Positions 56,007 to 64,000 of a DNA stretch of 64,000 nt are shown here, piece after piece. The notes under the pieces are model-generated. The model was not told where the DNA came from and did not search any database. It saw only the letters and a list, made by a program, of their open reading frames with translations. The DNA is from Bradyrhizobium campsiandrae (GTDB lineage Bacteria > Pseudomonadota > Alphaproteobacteria > Rhizobiales > Xanthobacteraceae): assembly GCF_014529705.1 (NCBI RefSeq), contig NZ_JAANIH010000006.1, forward strand, positions 1 to 64,000, in the 5' to 3' direction. The translations under genes were made by a program, and so were the position numbers. Numbering within the stretch: position 1 is the first letter of the stretch; each line of letters starts with the position of its first letter.

Positions 56007-56285
56007 TCAGCTGAGGCTGCTGCCGTCGAACGACGGTGCGGCCTTGCCACGATAGCCGACCACGCGAGCGCGGCTCAGGATGGCGCCGCAGAAATAACCA
56101 AGCTGCAACACCGTCGCAAACAGCAGGATCATGCCGACCGTGTGAGCCGGTCCCTGTCCTTGCCATGCAGACATCCCGCCGATCAGCGCGGCACCGAGGA
56201 CGATGGCAGGAGGCAGGATGAAAACTCTGAAGCGACCCCCGAGCAACGATCCGATCAACAGACTGAAAATGGCGATAGTACTCAC
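56007..56285 (-). CDS. Small membrane protein, 92 aa
   Basis: 92 residues with three hydrophobic segments (MSTIAIFSLLIGSLLGG; FRVFILPPAIVLGAALIGG; VGMILLFATVLQLGYFCGAI) and a polar, Arg-rich C-terminus. No family is recognised. It lies alone between the phosphatase and the sugar transferase, opposite in direction to the latter. It might be part of the polysaccharide locus, but nothing in the sequence shows this. Confidence 0.6.
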   Translation of the reverse strand: MSTIAIFSLLIGSLLGGRFRVFILPPAIVLGAALIGGMSAWQGQGPAHTVGMILLFATVLQLGYFCGAILSRARVVGYRGKAAPSFDGSSLS

Positions 56286-56628
56286 GGCACAACTCCCCCG
56301 AACCGACCATCAGTGTGGCCGGTCCCGCCCTAAGGGTCGCTTAAGCAACAGGGTTGAATAACCGTTCAAATATCTGCGCAATGTTGCGTAAAATGCGTGC
56401 GATTGGCACGAAGCGCGTCACGTTGCTCAGCCAAAGGTCACACCCGCGACCGCGCTTTGATCACCGACGTATGCAGACGCCGCAGTGCAGAAATCGAATC
56501 GGTTTTTTTGGTTGCAGTGCCGCAATGTTGCTTTGTTTGGTTAAGACATTCCGCAACACGCATCGCAAGTTTGAATCGACCGCTTGCACTTCTCGGCTGC
56601 GAGTGCGTGGCGAGGCAGCGAGGTTCGG
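56286..56628. other. 343-bp promoter-containing gap before the sugar transferase
   Basis: Divergent gap between the small membrane protein and the sugar transferase. It contains AT-rich patches (GTTGAATAACCGTTCAAATA near 56352 and TTTTTTTGGTTG near 56504) in a GC-rich setting, so promoters for both are likely here. I see no gene or clear operator. Confidence 0.35.
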
Positions 56629-58053
56629 ATGGCTGTAGCTACTTATGGTTCGGACAACGTCTATTCGGCTGTCTCGAGCCGTCGCAGTGCACTCCAGCGC
56701 CCTCTCCAGATCGCTCTGATCGCGGGTGACTTCCTTGCACTTCTGCTTAGCTATTTCGCGGCGAGTGGATTGTATCGTCTGCTCGTGGCCGAGCAGGATT
56801 CGTCGGTTGGTGCGGGTCTCGTCGTCGCCGCGGTGTTCGTGACGATCTCGTACTTCCAGGGCATCTACGAACATCATCGTCTCCTGGGCGCAGTCTGGCA
56901 GCTGCGCAAGACGCTGGCGATCTGGATCGTCTCGCTGACGATACTCGCGGTCGAAGCGTTTCTGCTCAAATCGTCGGCGGATCTGTCGCGCGGAACCACG
57001 CTGCTGTTTGCTGCGACTGGCGGCATTGCCTTGGCTGGGCTTCGGGTGCTGTGGCGCATTGCCTTGAATTCGGGCTACGCCAGGGGCCGTCTGGTCGACC
57101 GCAAAATCATGCTGCTCAGTCTGAAACCGCTCGATTTCACCTCAATTCGTTTCAAGGATCTGCGCAAGCACGGTTTCAACGTCGTGCGGCATTACGTTCT
57201 CGGACCATGCGCAGACGGTGCCGGGTGGCATCCCGCGATTCGCGACGTGGTGCGGGAGGCGCGCGCGGCCGATGTCGAGGAATCTCCTCTTCTGAGCGAC
57301 TGGGACGAAATGCCTCTGCTGCAGCCGCTGAGCCAGCACCTTCGCGTCGTCCCGCAGCCGATCCGGCTGCTGCCCGACTTCCCGATCGCCGATCTCGTTT
57401 CTCGCCCGTTCCAGCCCGTCAGCGGTACGGTTGCCATCGAGATTCAACGTGCACCGCTCACCGTGTTCGAGCGGGCGCAGAAGCGCTGCCTCGATGTTGG
57501 CCTTGCCTCGTTTGCCCTGCTGCTGCTGGCGCCCCTGTTGGTGACGGCCGCGGTCATGATCAAGCTGGACTCGGCGGGCAGCGTGATCTTCAAGCAGTCC
57601 CGACGCGGGTTCAACGGCAAGCCCTTCCAGATCTGGAAGTTCCGTTCCATGACGGTGGCGGAGAATGGTCACACCGTGACGCAGGCGACGAGGTCCGATG
57701 TGCGGGTCACCCGGGTTGGTCGCATGTTGCGACGGACCAGCATTGACGAGCTACCGCAGCTCTGGAACGTCCTGCGCGGCGAGATGTCGCTGGTCGGGCC
57801 ACGGCCGCATGCGTTGGCCCACGACAATTATTACGACCAGCTCATCAGCAACTACGTGTATCGGCACCACATGAAGCCGGGTCTAACCGGTTGGGCCCAG
57901 GTCAACGGTTTTCGTGGCGAGACACCGACCATCGACCTGATGGAAAAGCGCGTCGAATACGATGTCTGGTACGTCAGCAACTGGAGCATCTGGCTCGACA
58001 TCAGGATCATCCTGAAGACTGCGCTGGCGCTGGTCCATCACGAAGCCTACTGA
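56629..58053 (+). CDS. Undecaprenyl-phosphate sugar phosphotransferase
   Basis: 474 residues from the ATG at 56629 with GAGG upstream. The N-terminus has four to five membrane segments ([70 protein letters not shown]). After a cytosolic nucleotide-binding-like region and another helix ([19 protein letters not shown]) comes the catalytic sugar-transferase domain, with [40 protein letters not shown] and LVGPRPHA. It transfers a hexose-1-phosphate to undecaprenyl phosphate, starting exopolysaccharide repeat-unit assembly (WbaP/WcaJ/ExoY class). Convergent with the BY-kinase. Confidence 0.93.
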   Translation: MAVATYGSDNVYSAVSSRRSALQRPLQIALIAGDFLALLLSYFAASGLYRLLVAEQDSSVGAGLVVAAVFVTISYFQGIYEHHRLLGAVWQLRKTLAIWIVSLTILAVEAFLLKSSADLSRGTTLLFAATGGIALAGLRVLWRIALNSGYARGRLVDRKIMLLSLKPLDFTSIRFKDLRKHGFNVVRHYVLGPCADGAGWHPAIRDVVREARAADVEESPLLSDWDEMPLLQPLSQHLRVVPQPIRLLPDFPIADLVSRPFQPVSGTVAIEIQRAPLTVFERAQKRCLDVGLASFALLLLAPLLVTAAVMIKLDSAGSVIFKQSRRGFNGKPFQIWKFRSMTVAENGHTVTQATRSDVRVTRVGRMLRRTSIDELPQLWNVLRGEMSLVGPRPHALAHDNYYDQLISNYVYRHHMKPGLTGWAQVNGFRGETPTIDLMEKRVEYDVWYVSNWSIWLDIRIILKTALALVHHEAY

Positions 58054-58458
58054 GCGCGGCAGGGCTCGCGTCGGTCCGAAGCGGCCGAGGATTGTCGGCT
58101 CTGCAGTAGACGCGATGGTTTTTGTCGTTGGCCATCCTGTGATGAGCGCCGGCCGAGAAGGTCCCAAGCGATCCGAAAGATCCGGTTGAGCGCACCCAAC
58201 AGGGGTCTTGCCCATCCGATTCAACGGCCTCGACATTCGCCTGGCTCGGTTCGGTGGCCGCGCCCGGTCATGTCGGCGGCCGATCGCTCGGTGCCGGGCG
58301 GGACGCGCGCCCGCCCCTTTGGTTCGCACGCGCGGCTGCGCCGCCTGCAGTTCTGGGGTTCCGATCCCCCCGTGCACAAGACTCGCTGGCTATGGGACCT
58401 GTCTGGCAAATCCAGGATTACCGACGGTTCGGGTCAGGTTGGTGATGCTGGCCCCAGG
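58054..58458. other. 405-bp gap between convergent polysaccharide genes
   Basis: Lies between the ends of the sugar transferase and the BY-kinase. It has several GC-rich inverted repeats (for example GTGCCGGGCGGGACGCGCGC and CCGCCC nearby) that may act as terminators. The ORF crossing it on the minus strand (to 57883) has no recognisable product. I see no gene. Confidence 0.35.
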
Positions 58459-60786
58459 TCAGGGTTGATACCGGCGGCAGGAATGGGCTCCAGGCGTGAG
58501 CCGGACCCAGGCGCCGGCGTCGCCTCCGGCTCCTTCGACATAATACGCGTTGTAGTGCGAGCCCTTATAGCCTTCGATGCGCTTCAGCATCTTCGGGTTT
58601 GCACCGTTGAGAACCGCGCCGAGCACCTTCTTCTGAATGCCTTCCGTGCTCGGCAGCGATTCCTGCAGGGCAGTGCGCGTCGTGCGGCCCCATTCGATGA
58701 CATAGATGTAGGCGTCGACGAGGCGGCTGATCGCCTTGGCATCGGTCACCGGCATCACCGGAGCCAGATCGATGACGATGTAGTCGTATTCGTTTCGCAG
58801 CAGCGTCAGCAGGTCGGCCATCGCCTTCGAGGCCATGATGTCGGCGGAATTCACCATCCGAGAAACCGCAAACGAAGGCAGGAAATCCAGTCCGGTCTCT
58901 GCGCTGCGCCTGATCTGGTGTCCAACCGATTGCGGATTCTTGAGAGCCTCGAGCAATCCGCTCTTCGCAGTCGGGTCGAGCTCCCTGGTCAACGAGCGCG
59001 TATGGAGATCGCCGTCGATCAGCAGCACACGCTTGCCGGTGAACGCGGTGAGATGGGCGAAGTTGGCCGAAACCGTGGTCTTCCCTTCCTTCGGAAGCGA
59101 GGACACGATGCCGATGACCTTCACCTCGCGAGAGAGCCGCGCGAGATCGATCGAAACCTTGATGTTGCGCATGGTCTCAGCATAGCGCGAGAAGGGATGA
59201 TCGATGACGTAGCGGGACAGCTGGCCGCTGGGCTCGGCCGGCGCGCCATCCTGCGATCGCGATCCGCGCAACTTCGGCAAGCCCATCGCCTTGGTGCCGA
59301 TGGCGGGCAGCACCCCCAGGCATTTGACGCCGATCTCCTCCTCGACCTCGGTCGGCGCGCGAAGGACGTCGCTCAGCATTTCCCGGGCGAAGGCGGCTCC
59401 GAGGCCGAAGCAGAGGCCACCGAACAGGGCTCCGATCAGCGAGAGTATCGTCTTGGGCGAGCTCTTGCGGTCCGGCTTGACGGCGGTGCTGATGATGCGG
59501 GATTCGCTGATGGGGAAGCTCTGGTTTTGCATTGCCTGCTGCTGCTTCTCGAGGAAGCTGTTGTACAGGTTGCGATAGGTGTCGGCGGCGCTCTCGAGGT
59601 CGCGCAGCTTCACCTGCGCCTGGCCGGTGTTGCCGGCCTGGCTGACCAGATTCTTGAGGTTTTCCTCCAGCGACGTCTCGCGGCTCTTGGCGATTTCGTA
59701 GTCGCTGCGATAGGCGTCGCCGATGCGCTTGACTTCGTCTGCGATCGACTTGCGCAGCTCCTCCATGCGGCTGGCCAGATTGATCGAGGCTTGATGGGTC
59801 TTGCCGTAGCGGGCCGACCAATCGGAATACTGCGCCTGCAGGTCGAGATATTGCGCGCGCAGCCGGGTGATCACGGGATTGTTCAGCGCGTCGGTGACCG
59901 TCGGCTGGGCCAGGTCCTTGTCGGTGCTCGCATCGATGCGGTCGAGCCGGGCCTTGGCCTCGGCGGTGGACGCGCGGACCTGGATCAGTTGCGTGTTGAC
60001 GTCGGTCAGCTGCTGCTCGTTCATCAAGCCGCGGCTGGTACCAACGATATTGTTCTGGCTCTTGAAGGTCTGCACGGCGCGGTCGCTGGCGGTCGCTTGC
60101 TCGCGCAACTCGGCGCTGCGCTGCTGAAGCCATTCGCTGGCGCGCTTGGTGGACTGATATTTTGCGTCGAGGGCGCCCACGATATAGGCATCCGCGATCT
60201 CGTTGTCGATCTTCGCCGCCTTGTCCGGATCCCGCGACTTGAAGCTGGCCGACAGGACGTAGGTCGTCAGCAGGCGCTCGACCTTGAGATTGTTCTCGAC
60301 CGCGGCAACCGTTCCGCGTTCGATCCGCTCCTTCGACGCAGGCCCGTCCGAGCCGAACAATCCGATGACTTTACCGATAAGGGCACCCAAGAGGCCCGGA
60401 TCATCGCCGTGAAACTCGGGATCCGCTGGCAGATTCAGGCGGCGGGCCACGGACCGGACCAGATCGTCTGAGGTGATGATCTCGACCTGACTGTCGACGA
60501 AGCCGGGGTCGATCAGCGCGTTGTTCGTGCCGTTGTCAGTGTCAAGCACCTGTGTCTGGCGCGTGTCCATCAGGATACGCGTGTTCGCCGTGTACATCGG
60601 CGTCGCGGTCAGCAGGTAGACGAAACAGATCGCCAGGGCCACTCCCACGACCGTTGCGATAACAGGCCATTGCCGGCGCAGAATGCCAATGATCCGCTCG
60701 AGGCTGAGCGTCGATGCCGCCATCTCGACCGCGGACCTCTCCTGCAGATGAAATTGCTCTCTGGGCTGATACATCTGAATGTTCAT
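58459..60786 (-). CDS. Wzz-type polysaccharide co-polymerase / BY-kinase fusion
   Basis: 775 residues. A Wzz domain with two membrane helices (PVIATVVGVALAICFVYLLT near residue 40, and ILSLIGALFGGLCFGLGAAF near 445) brackets a long coiled-coil periplasmic region. The cytoplasmic part is a P-loop tyrosine kinase: Walker A VSSLPKEGKTTVSANF, Walker A' LLIDGDLHTRSL (Gly where an Ala is usual) and Walker B YIVIDLAPV. A small tyrosine cluster (YKGSHYNAYYVEG) lies near the C-terminus and is followed by an unusual 18-residue tail. Such proteins set polymer length and export by cycles of tyrosine autophosphorylation. Confidence 0.92.
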   Translation of the reverse strand: MNIQMYQPREQFHLQERSAVEMAASTLSLERIIGILRRQWPVIATVVGVALAICFVYLLTATPMYTANTRILMDTRQTQVLDTDNGTNNALIDPGFVDSQVEIITSDDLVRSVARRLNLPADPEFHGDDPGLLGALIGKVIGLFGSDGPASKERIERGTVAAVENNLKVERLLTTYVLSASFKSRDPDKAAKIDNEIADAYIVGALDAKYQSTKRASEWLQQRSAELREQATASDRAVQTFKSQNNIVGTSRGLMNEQQLTDVNTQLIQVRASTAEAKARLDRIDASTDKDLAQPTVTDALNNPVITRLRAQYLDLQAQYSDWSARYGKTHQASINLASRMEELRKSIADEVKRIGDAYRSDYEIAKSRETSLEENLKNLVSQAGNTGQAQVKLRDLESAADTYRNLYNSFLEKQQQAMQNQSFPISESRIISTAVKPDRKSSPKTILSLIGALFGGLCFGLGAAFAREMLSDVLRAPTEVEEEIGVKCLGVLPAIGTKAMGLPKLRGSRSQDGAPAEPSGQLSRYVIDHPFSRYAETMRNIKVSIDLARLSREVKVIGIVSSLPKEGKTTVSANFAHLTAFTGKRVLLIDGDLHTRSLTRELDPTAKSGLLEALKNPQSVGHQIRRSAETGLDFLPSFAVSRMVNSADIMASKAMADLLTLLRNEYDYIVIDLAPVMPVTDAKAISRLVDAYIYVIEWGRTTRTALQESLPSTEGIQKKVLGAVLNGANPKMLKRIEGYKGSHYNAYYVEGAGGDAGAWVRLTPGAHSCRRYQP

Positions 60787-60801
60787 CGACCTGACGTGGG
60801 G

Positions 60802-61428
60802 TTATTGGGGGAGCAGCGCAGGAGCAAACGGATCGCCGATATCCGTGCTCCATTCACCAGTCATGAGGCTGTTCGCCGAAGTGGAAGGCTTGTTGCTTGC
60901 CGATCCCGGCGCGCTTCCACCTAGGGAGGGGGAGGCCACCGCGTTCGGATTGAATGCGACGGCCTCAAGCTCCGCGGAGTAGCCCGAGCTCAAGGCAGAG
61001 TCTGCCAGCTTTTGCACAAACTGACTGATCTTCTGGGCATGTTCGGGCTTGCGCGCCAGACAGATCAGCGGCGCCCGACGCAGCGCCATGCCGATCGAGC
61101 TCCGTTCGGCATTGGCGGATTCGCTGACGAGATCGCGGACGGCGGTCAGGAGTGTCAGGTCGCTCACGATATAGGCAGCAAGCCGGCCTGTGAGCTTGCT
61201 GCTGTCGCCGCGCACGGTGGGGTCGTGGAGCAGCGACGCAGGTTCCGTCTGGAAGACCTTCAAAATGGTTGCGGGGACGCGCTCCGATTGGTCGACGCAT
61301 TGGGCCTCGCAACGACCCGCGCACGCCAGTGTCAGCCCTGCGACCGCAAGCGCTGCGCGAAGCCCGCTCAGCGGGCGACCGGGAGATTGTCGTCGTTGAA
61401 GCAGGGCCAAACCGCTCATTGCGCTCAT
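60802..61428 (-). CDS. Exported protein of the polysaccharide locus
   Basis: 208 residues with a cleavable signal (LAVAGLTLACAGRCEA) ending near residue 42. The mature region is helical (ILKVFQTEPASLLHDPTVRG; LAAYIVSDLTLLTAVRDLVS) and the last 50 residues are Ser/Ala/Pro-rich. I do not recognise the family. It ends 15 bp before the BY-kinase start in the same direction, so the two are co-transcribed, and it is probably a periplasmic accessory factor for polysaccharide export. Confidence 0.75.
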   Translation of the reverse strand: MSAMSGLALLQRRQSPGRPLSGLRAALAVAGLTLACAGRCEAQCVDQSERVPATILKVFQTEPASLLHDPTVRGDSSKLTGRLAAYIVSDLTLLTAVRDLVSESANAERSSIGMALRRAPLICLARKPEHAQKISQFVQKLADSALSSGYSAELEAVAFNPNAVASPSLGGSAPGSASNKPSTSANSLMTGEWSTDIGDPFAPALLPQ

Positions 61429-62347
61429 TCACATCGTCGCAAGGACACATCGTCGCAAGGATTCTTTCAGGCACAGTGTCGCGCTTAACTATGTCAAATT
61501 CTTGTGCGGTGCAAAATTTAGTACGAAGCTCGGAGATTCTCGGCAAATTCTACGCTCAGCGATCGGCCTGTTTGCAAGCACACCACATGCAAGCGAAAGC
61601 TTGCGCTCTTGATCGCCGATGTTCGCCGGAAGCGCAGGTTGATTGCCGAACTGCATCGAAATCCATTCTTGGCCGGGGAACTCCATGCGCGAACGGTCAA
61701 GTACAAATTGTCCAGTGCGACGTCGCTATCCGAAAGCCGCGCCTCGATGATTCGTTCCACAATTCCTTCCTGCAACTGCAAGATGTAAATCCACTTGCGG
61801 CGATCCGGTCGCGATCAGTTTGTGGTGACTGGTGATTGCGCGGTCGTTGCGGCAGTCGTCAGCCGACGGCGAGACTGATGACGAGATCGGCGACGATGAG
61901 AAATCATCGAGCATCATGCTTCCCAGATAGGCAGCAGCGAGACTGCGAGCGGGCATCATGAGCGTCTCACAAGATCAACCACTGACAGCCGCAGCGGCGC
62001 CGCATTTGAGTTCCCGAAGCGCGATGCTCTTTTGCCACATTCGTGTCGAATGAAGAGGCTAGTTGCGTTGTGCTGCGAGCACGCAAAGCGAGGGACATCG
62101 ACGGCAAGAGATGCGTTGGCTGATGGGCTTCTTGTTCTGTGGATCACCAGTTGCTCATCCAGAAGTGCGCGATCGTTTCCTTCGCGGCTTGTCGACGGAT
62201 CGTGTGCGGCGAAGCGCGTCGTCGCGCTCGTGCATTTGATGTGGGCGGCTCTTCCATCGATCTGCATGCAAGAAATGCGAGCCGAACATTGTGCTCACGT
62301 CGAATGCTCAGTAGAAATGTTGCGCTGCAAAGTGCTAGGAAATTGCC
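61429..62347. other. 919-bp divergent intergenic region
   Basis: Between the exported-protein/BY-kinase operon and the acyltransferase. It is less GC-rich than its surroundings around 61490-61560 (GTGCGGTGCAAAATTTAGTA). Both operon promoters should be here. Several ORFs of 60-100 codons exist on both strands, but none has a ribosome site plus recognisable sequence. I see no RNA gene. The length is unusual for this compact window and may reflect lost genes or a regulatory region. Confidence 0.4.
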
Positions 62348-63568
62348 GTGACGGTGCCCGTCCATCGCGAGAAAGAGCATGTCCTCACGCTGGACAGCAT
62401 TCGGGGAATTGCTGCGGTTACCGTGGTGATTCACCACGTCATCCTGATGCCGACATTCCTCGCGGCGTTTCCGAATCGTGCCTGGATCGATTGCGCGTTC
62501 TTCCGCAGCGGCGGATTCATGGTCGATCTGTTTTTCGTGCTCAGCGGCATCGTGATGTCGTTGAACTATCTGCAACCCGATTTCGGGCGATTTTCCTTGC
62601 GCGAGTTCATGGCCCGACGGTTCGCGCGCGTATATCCCCTTCACATCGTGATGCTTCTCGTGTTGCTGCTATTCCGCCTCGCGCGCATCGGGCTTGGATT
62701 GGTGATGGCCGGGATCGTCGTGACCGCTCCCGCGGCGTTCGAAGTCAACAACGGGTATTCGTTCTTCCTGAATGTCTTCCTGTTGCAGTCCGTCGGCCTT
62801 GTTCAGTACCTGAGCTGGAATGCGCCGAGCTGGAGCATCAGCGTCGAATTCTACACCTATCTCGTGTTCGGCCTGATGCTGCTGGCCGCGCAGCGGTTTA
62901 ATTCGCTCGCCTGGTTTTACGGCGGGGCCGTCGCACTGGCGGTCTGCAGCTGGTTGATCCTCACGATGGTGGTGGCGGCACCGCAATTGGACGTGCAGTT
63001 CGACTGGGGCCTGCTGCGCTGCTTCACGAGCTTCTTTCTCGGCGTGCTCGCTGTGAAAGCAGTCGAGGCATTGCCGCGCGACATCAGCCCGGCCTTGCAG
63101 GGCGCCATCCAGCTTGCGGCCGTGGTGGCATCAGTTGCGCATGTCGCGTTGACGGAGGCCCATCCGTGGATGAGTTACCTTGTGCCGGTGACTTTTGCGG
63201 TGCTGCTCGGCTCGCTCTTGGCGTTTCCCAGGGCCGCGGTCGTCCCCGGCATGCTCAGCATCAGGCCACTGCTATGGCTCGGTGAACGATCGTACTCGAT
63301 TTACATGGTCCACGCCTTCGTCGTGCTGCTCGCCGAGTATTTTGTTCGCGCCGTGGGCAAGCATGCAGTGGCAAGCCTCGAGGCAATCCATCCGGGGTTG
63401 GCGCCGACGCTCAATCTGCTGGTCGTGCTCGGCGCCGTGCTCGCTCTGTCGCAATTGACCTATCGGTGGATTGAACTGCCCGGGTCAAGGCTGGTGCGAA
63501 ACATCTTCCACGGAGTGGCGGCCTATTCGCCGGCGCCGGCGGAGCCCTCCACACGGCTGTCGAGCTGA
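62348..63568 (+). CDS. OafA/YrhL-type membrane acyltransferase
   Basis: 406 residues from a GTG start at 62348, which has AGGAAA upstream. About ten hydrophobic segments are present, with family motifs at the N-terminus: LTLDSIRGIAAVTVVIHHVI (the conserved His) and VDLFFVLSGIVMSLNY. ARRFARVYPLHIVMLLVLLL follows, and a NAPSWSISVEFYTYLVFGLM segment is also typical. Such enzymes add acetyl or other acyl groups to surface polysaccharides. The next gene starts 8 bp after its stop, so they form an operon. Confidence 0.9.
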   Translation: MTVPVHREKEHVLTLDSIRGIAAVTVVIHHVILMPTFLAAFPNRAWIDCAFFRSGGFMVDLFFVLSGIVMSLNYLQPDFGRFSLREFMARRFARVYPLHIVMLLVLLLFRLARIGLGLVMAGIVVTAPAAFEVNNGYSFFLNVFLLQSVGLVQYLSWNAPSWSISVEFYTYLVFGLMLLAAQRFNSLAWFYGGAVALAVCSWLILTMVVAAPQLDVQFDWGLLRCFTSFFLGVLAVKAVEALPRDISPALQGAIQLAAVVASVAHVALTEAHPWMSYLVPVTFAVLLGSLLAFPRAAVVPGMLSIRPLLWLGERSYSIYMVHAFVVLLAEYFVRAVGKHAVASLEAIHPGLAPTLNLLVVLGAVLALSQLTYRWIELPGSRLVRNIFHGVAAYSPAPAEPSTRLSS

Positions 63569-63576
63569 GGACCGAT

Positions 63577-64000
63577 ATGACGACGACAACGCTCGCGCTA
63601 CGCCGGACGATGCCGATATTGCGGTTCCCGCTGCTGATGTGGGGGGCGTTCAGCCTCGAGGCCGTTGCCATGGCCACATATTTCCTGCGCGATGATTTCT
63701 CGGCCGCCGCGCGATACTATCTCTACATCGCGCATCTGAGCCCGATCTGGTTCATACCGGATGGCTTCGGATTCATCTGTCTCTTCCTGTTCATTTACCG
63801 CTGCATCATCCAGAACCGGAGCATCATCGCCCTGGTCGTGCTGGTGTGGATCTTCCTGTCGCTCGGGATCGGCTATCTCTTTCTCGGCAACTCCACGGCG
63901 CTCGCCTCGTCTTTCAAGATGATCCTGCCGGTTTTCATCGGCTTCAGCTTTTGCGATTCGAACACGGCTGCCTACAAGAAGCTGCTGCTGCTGATGTCGG
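63577..64000 (+). CDS. Polytopic membrane protein, 3' end outside the window
   Basis: The ATG at 63577 has GAGG upstream and the frame is open for 141 codons to the window edge. Four hydrophobic stretches are visible (LLMWGAFSLEAVAMATYFL; FGFICLFLFIYRCII; ALVVLVWIFLSLGIGYLFLG; MILPVFIGFSFC), interspersed with short basic loops. This suits a polymerase- or flippase-type polysaccharide protein (Wzy-like), but no signature confirms it. It follows the acyltransferase after 8 bp. Confidence 0.65.
   Translation, partial: MTTTTLALRRTMPILRFPLLMWGAFSLEAVAMATYFLRDDFSAAARYYLYIAHLSPIWFIPDGFGFICLFLFIYRCIIQNRSIIALVVLVWIFLSLGIGYLFLGNSTALASSFKMILPVFIGFSFCDSNTAAYKKLLLLMS

Noticed and set aside
58186-60471. 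761-aa plus-strand ORF over the BY-kinase gene
   Set aside because: It is an Arg/Asp/Leu-rich shadow of the minus-strand Wzz/BY-kinase gene, which has clear motifs.

Overview
The window is GC-rich chromosomal DNA from an alphaproteobacterium, most likely Bradyrhizobium or a close relative. This rests on the gene set (protocatechuate and 4-hydroxybenzoate catabolism, several methyl-accepting chemotaxis proteins, many c-di-GMP and cyclic-nucleotide enzymes), codon use, and a 106-nt palindromic repeat after pobA that I recall as dispersed in Bradyrhizobium and Rhodopseudomonas genomes. The genus call is recall-based, not computed. I saw no rRNA, convincing tRNA, CRISPR array, insertion sequence or prophage.

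Layout. 1-5.2 kb is a surface or secretion island: a Gly-rich secreted protein cut by the left edge, two small double-glycine leader peptides, an autotransporter and a divergent AraC-type regulator. A 16-bp motif recurs as direct repeats exactly 21 bp apart upstream of all three target units, with an extra inverted copy before the regulator, which suggests one local regulon. 5.2-9.7 kb is a tricarballylate-type locus (GntR regulator, tcuA, an exported esterase, tcuB). 9.8-14.3 kb holds an LplT-PlsC-Aas fusion and a TetR regulator with two operator palindromes. 14.3-18.6 kb holds a diguanylate cyclase, pncB and an outer-membrane protein pseudogene. 18.7-27.2 kb is aromatic catabolism (LysR, pcaHG; pobR, pobA), interleaved with a SnoaL-like protein, a divergent pair of DJ-1/PfpI-family genes and a divergent EF-Tu paralogue.

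27.2-44.9 kb is signalling: a CHASE2 adenylate/guanylate cyclase, an interrupted REC-HD-GYP gene, and a long chemotaxis cluster (STAS, CheY, CheA, interrupted CheW, two MCPs, CheW, MCP, CheR, CheB, soluble MCP-like protein). 45-51 kb holds small and accessory genes (GrlR-like, CHRD, VanZ-like, a CSS-motif EAL phosphodiesterase and several short ORFs). 51-64 kb is a polysaccharide locus: rfbBA and divergent rfbCD for dTDP-rhamnose, a polyprenyl-phosphate sugar transferase, a Wzz/BY-kinase, an acyltransferase and a polytopic membrane protein cut by the right edge.

Two themes deserve a second look. First, the predicted AraC regulon at 0.5-4.2 kb joins an autotransporter, double-glycine peptides and a Gly-rich secreted protein. 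Second, four genes (porin-like, REC-HD-GYP, cheW, a small secreted protein) carry single in-frame nonsense codons with homologous-looking sequence resuming in the same frame. All three stop codons occur, so decay or sequence error is more likely than recoding.
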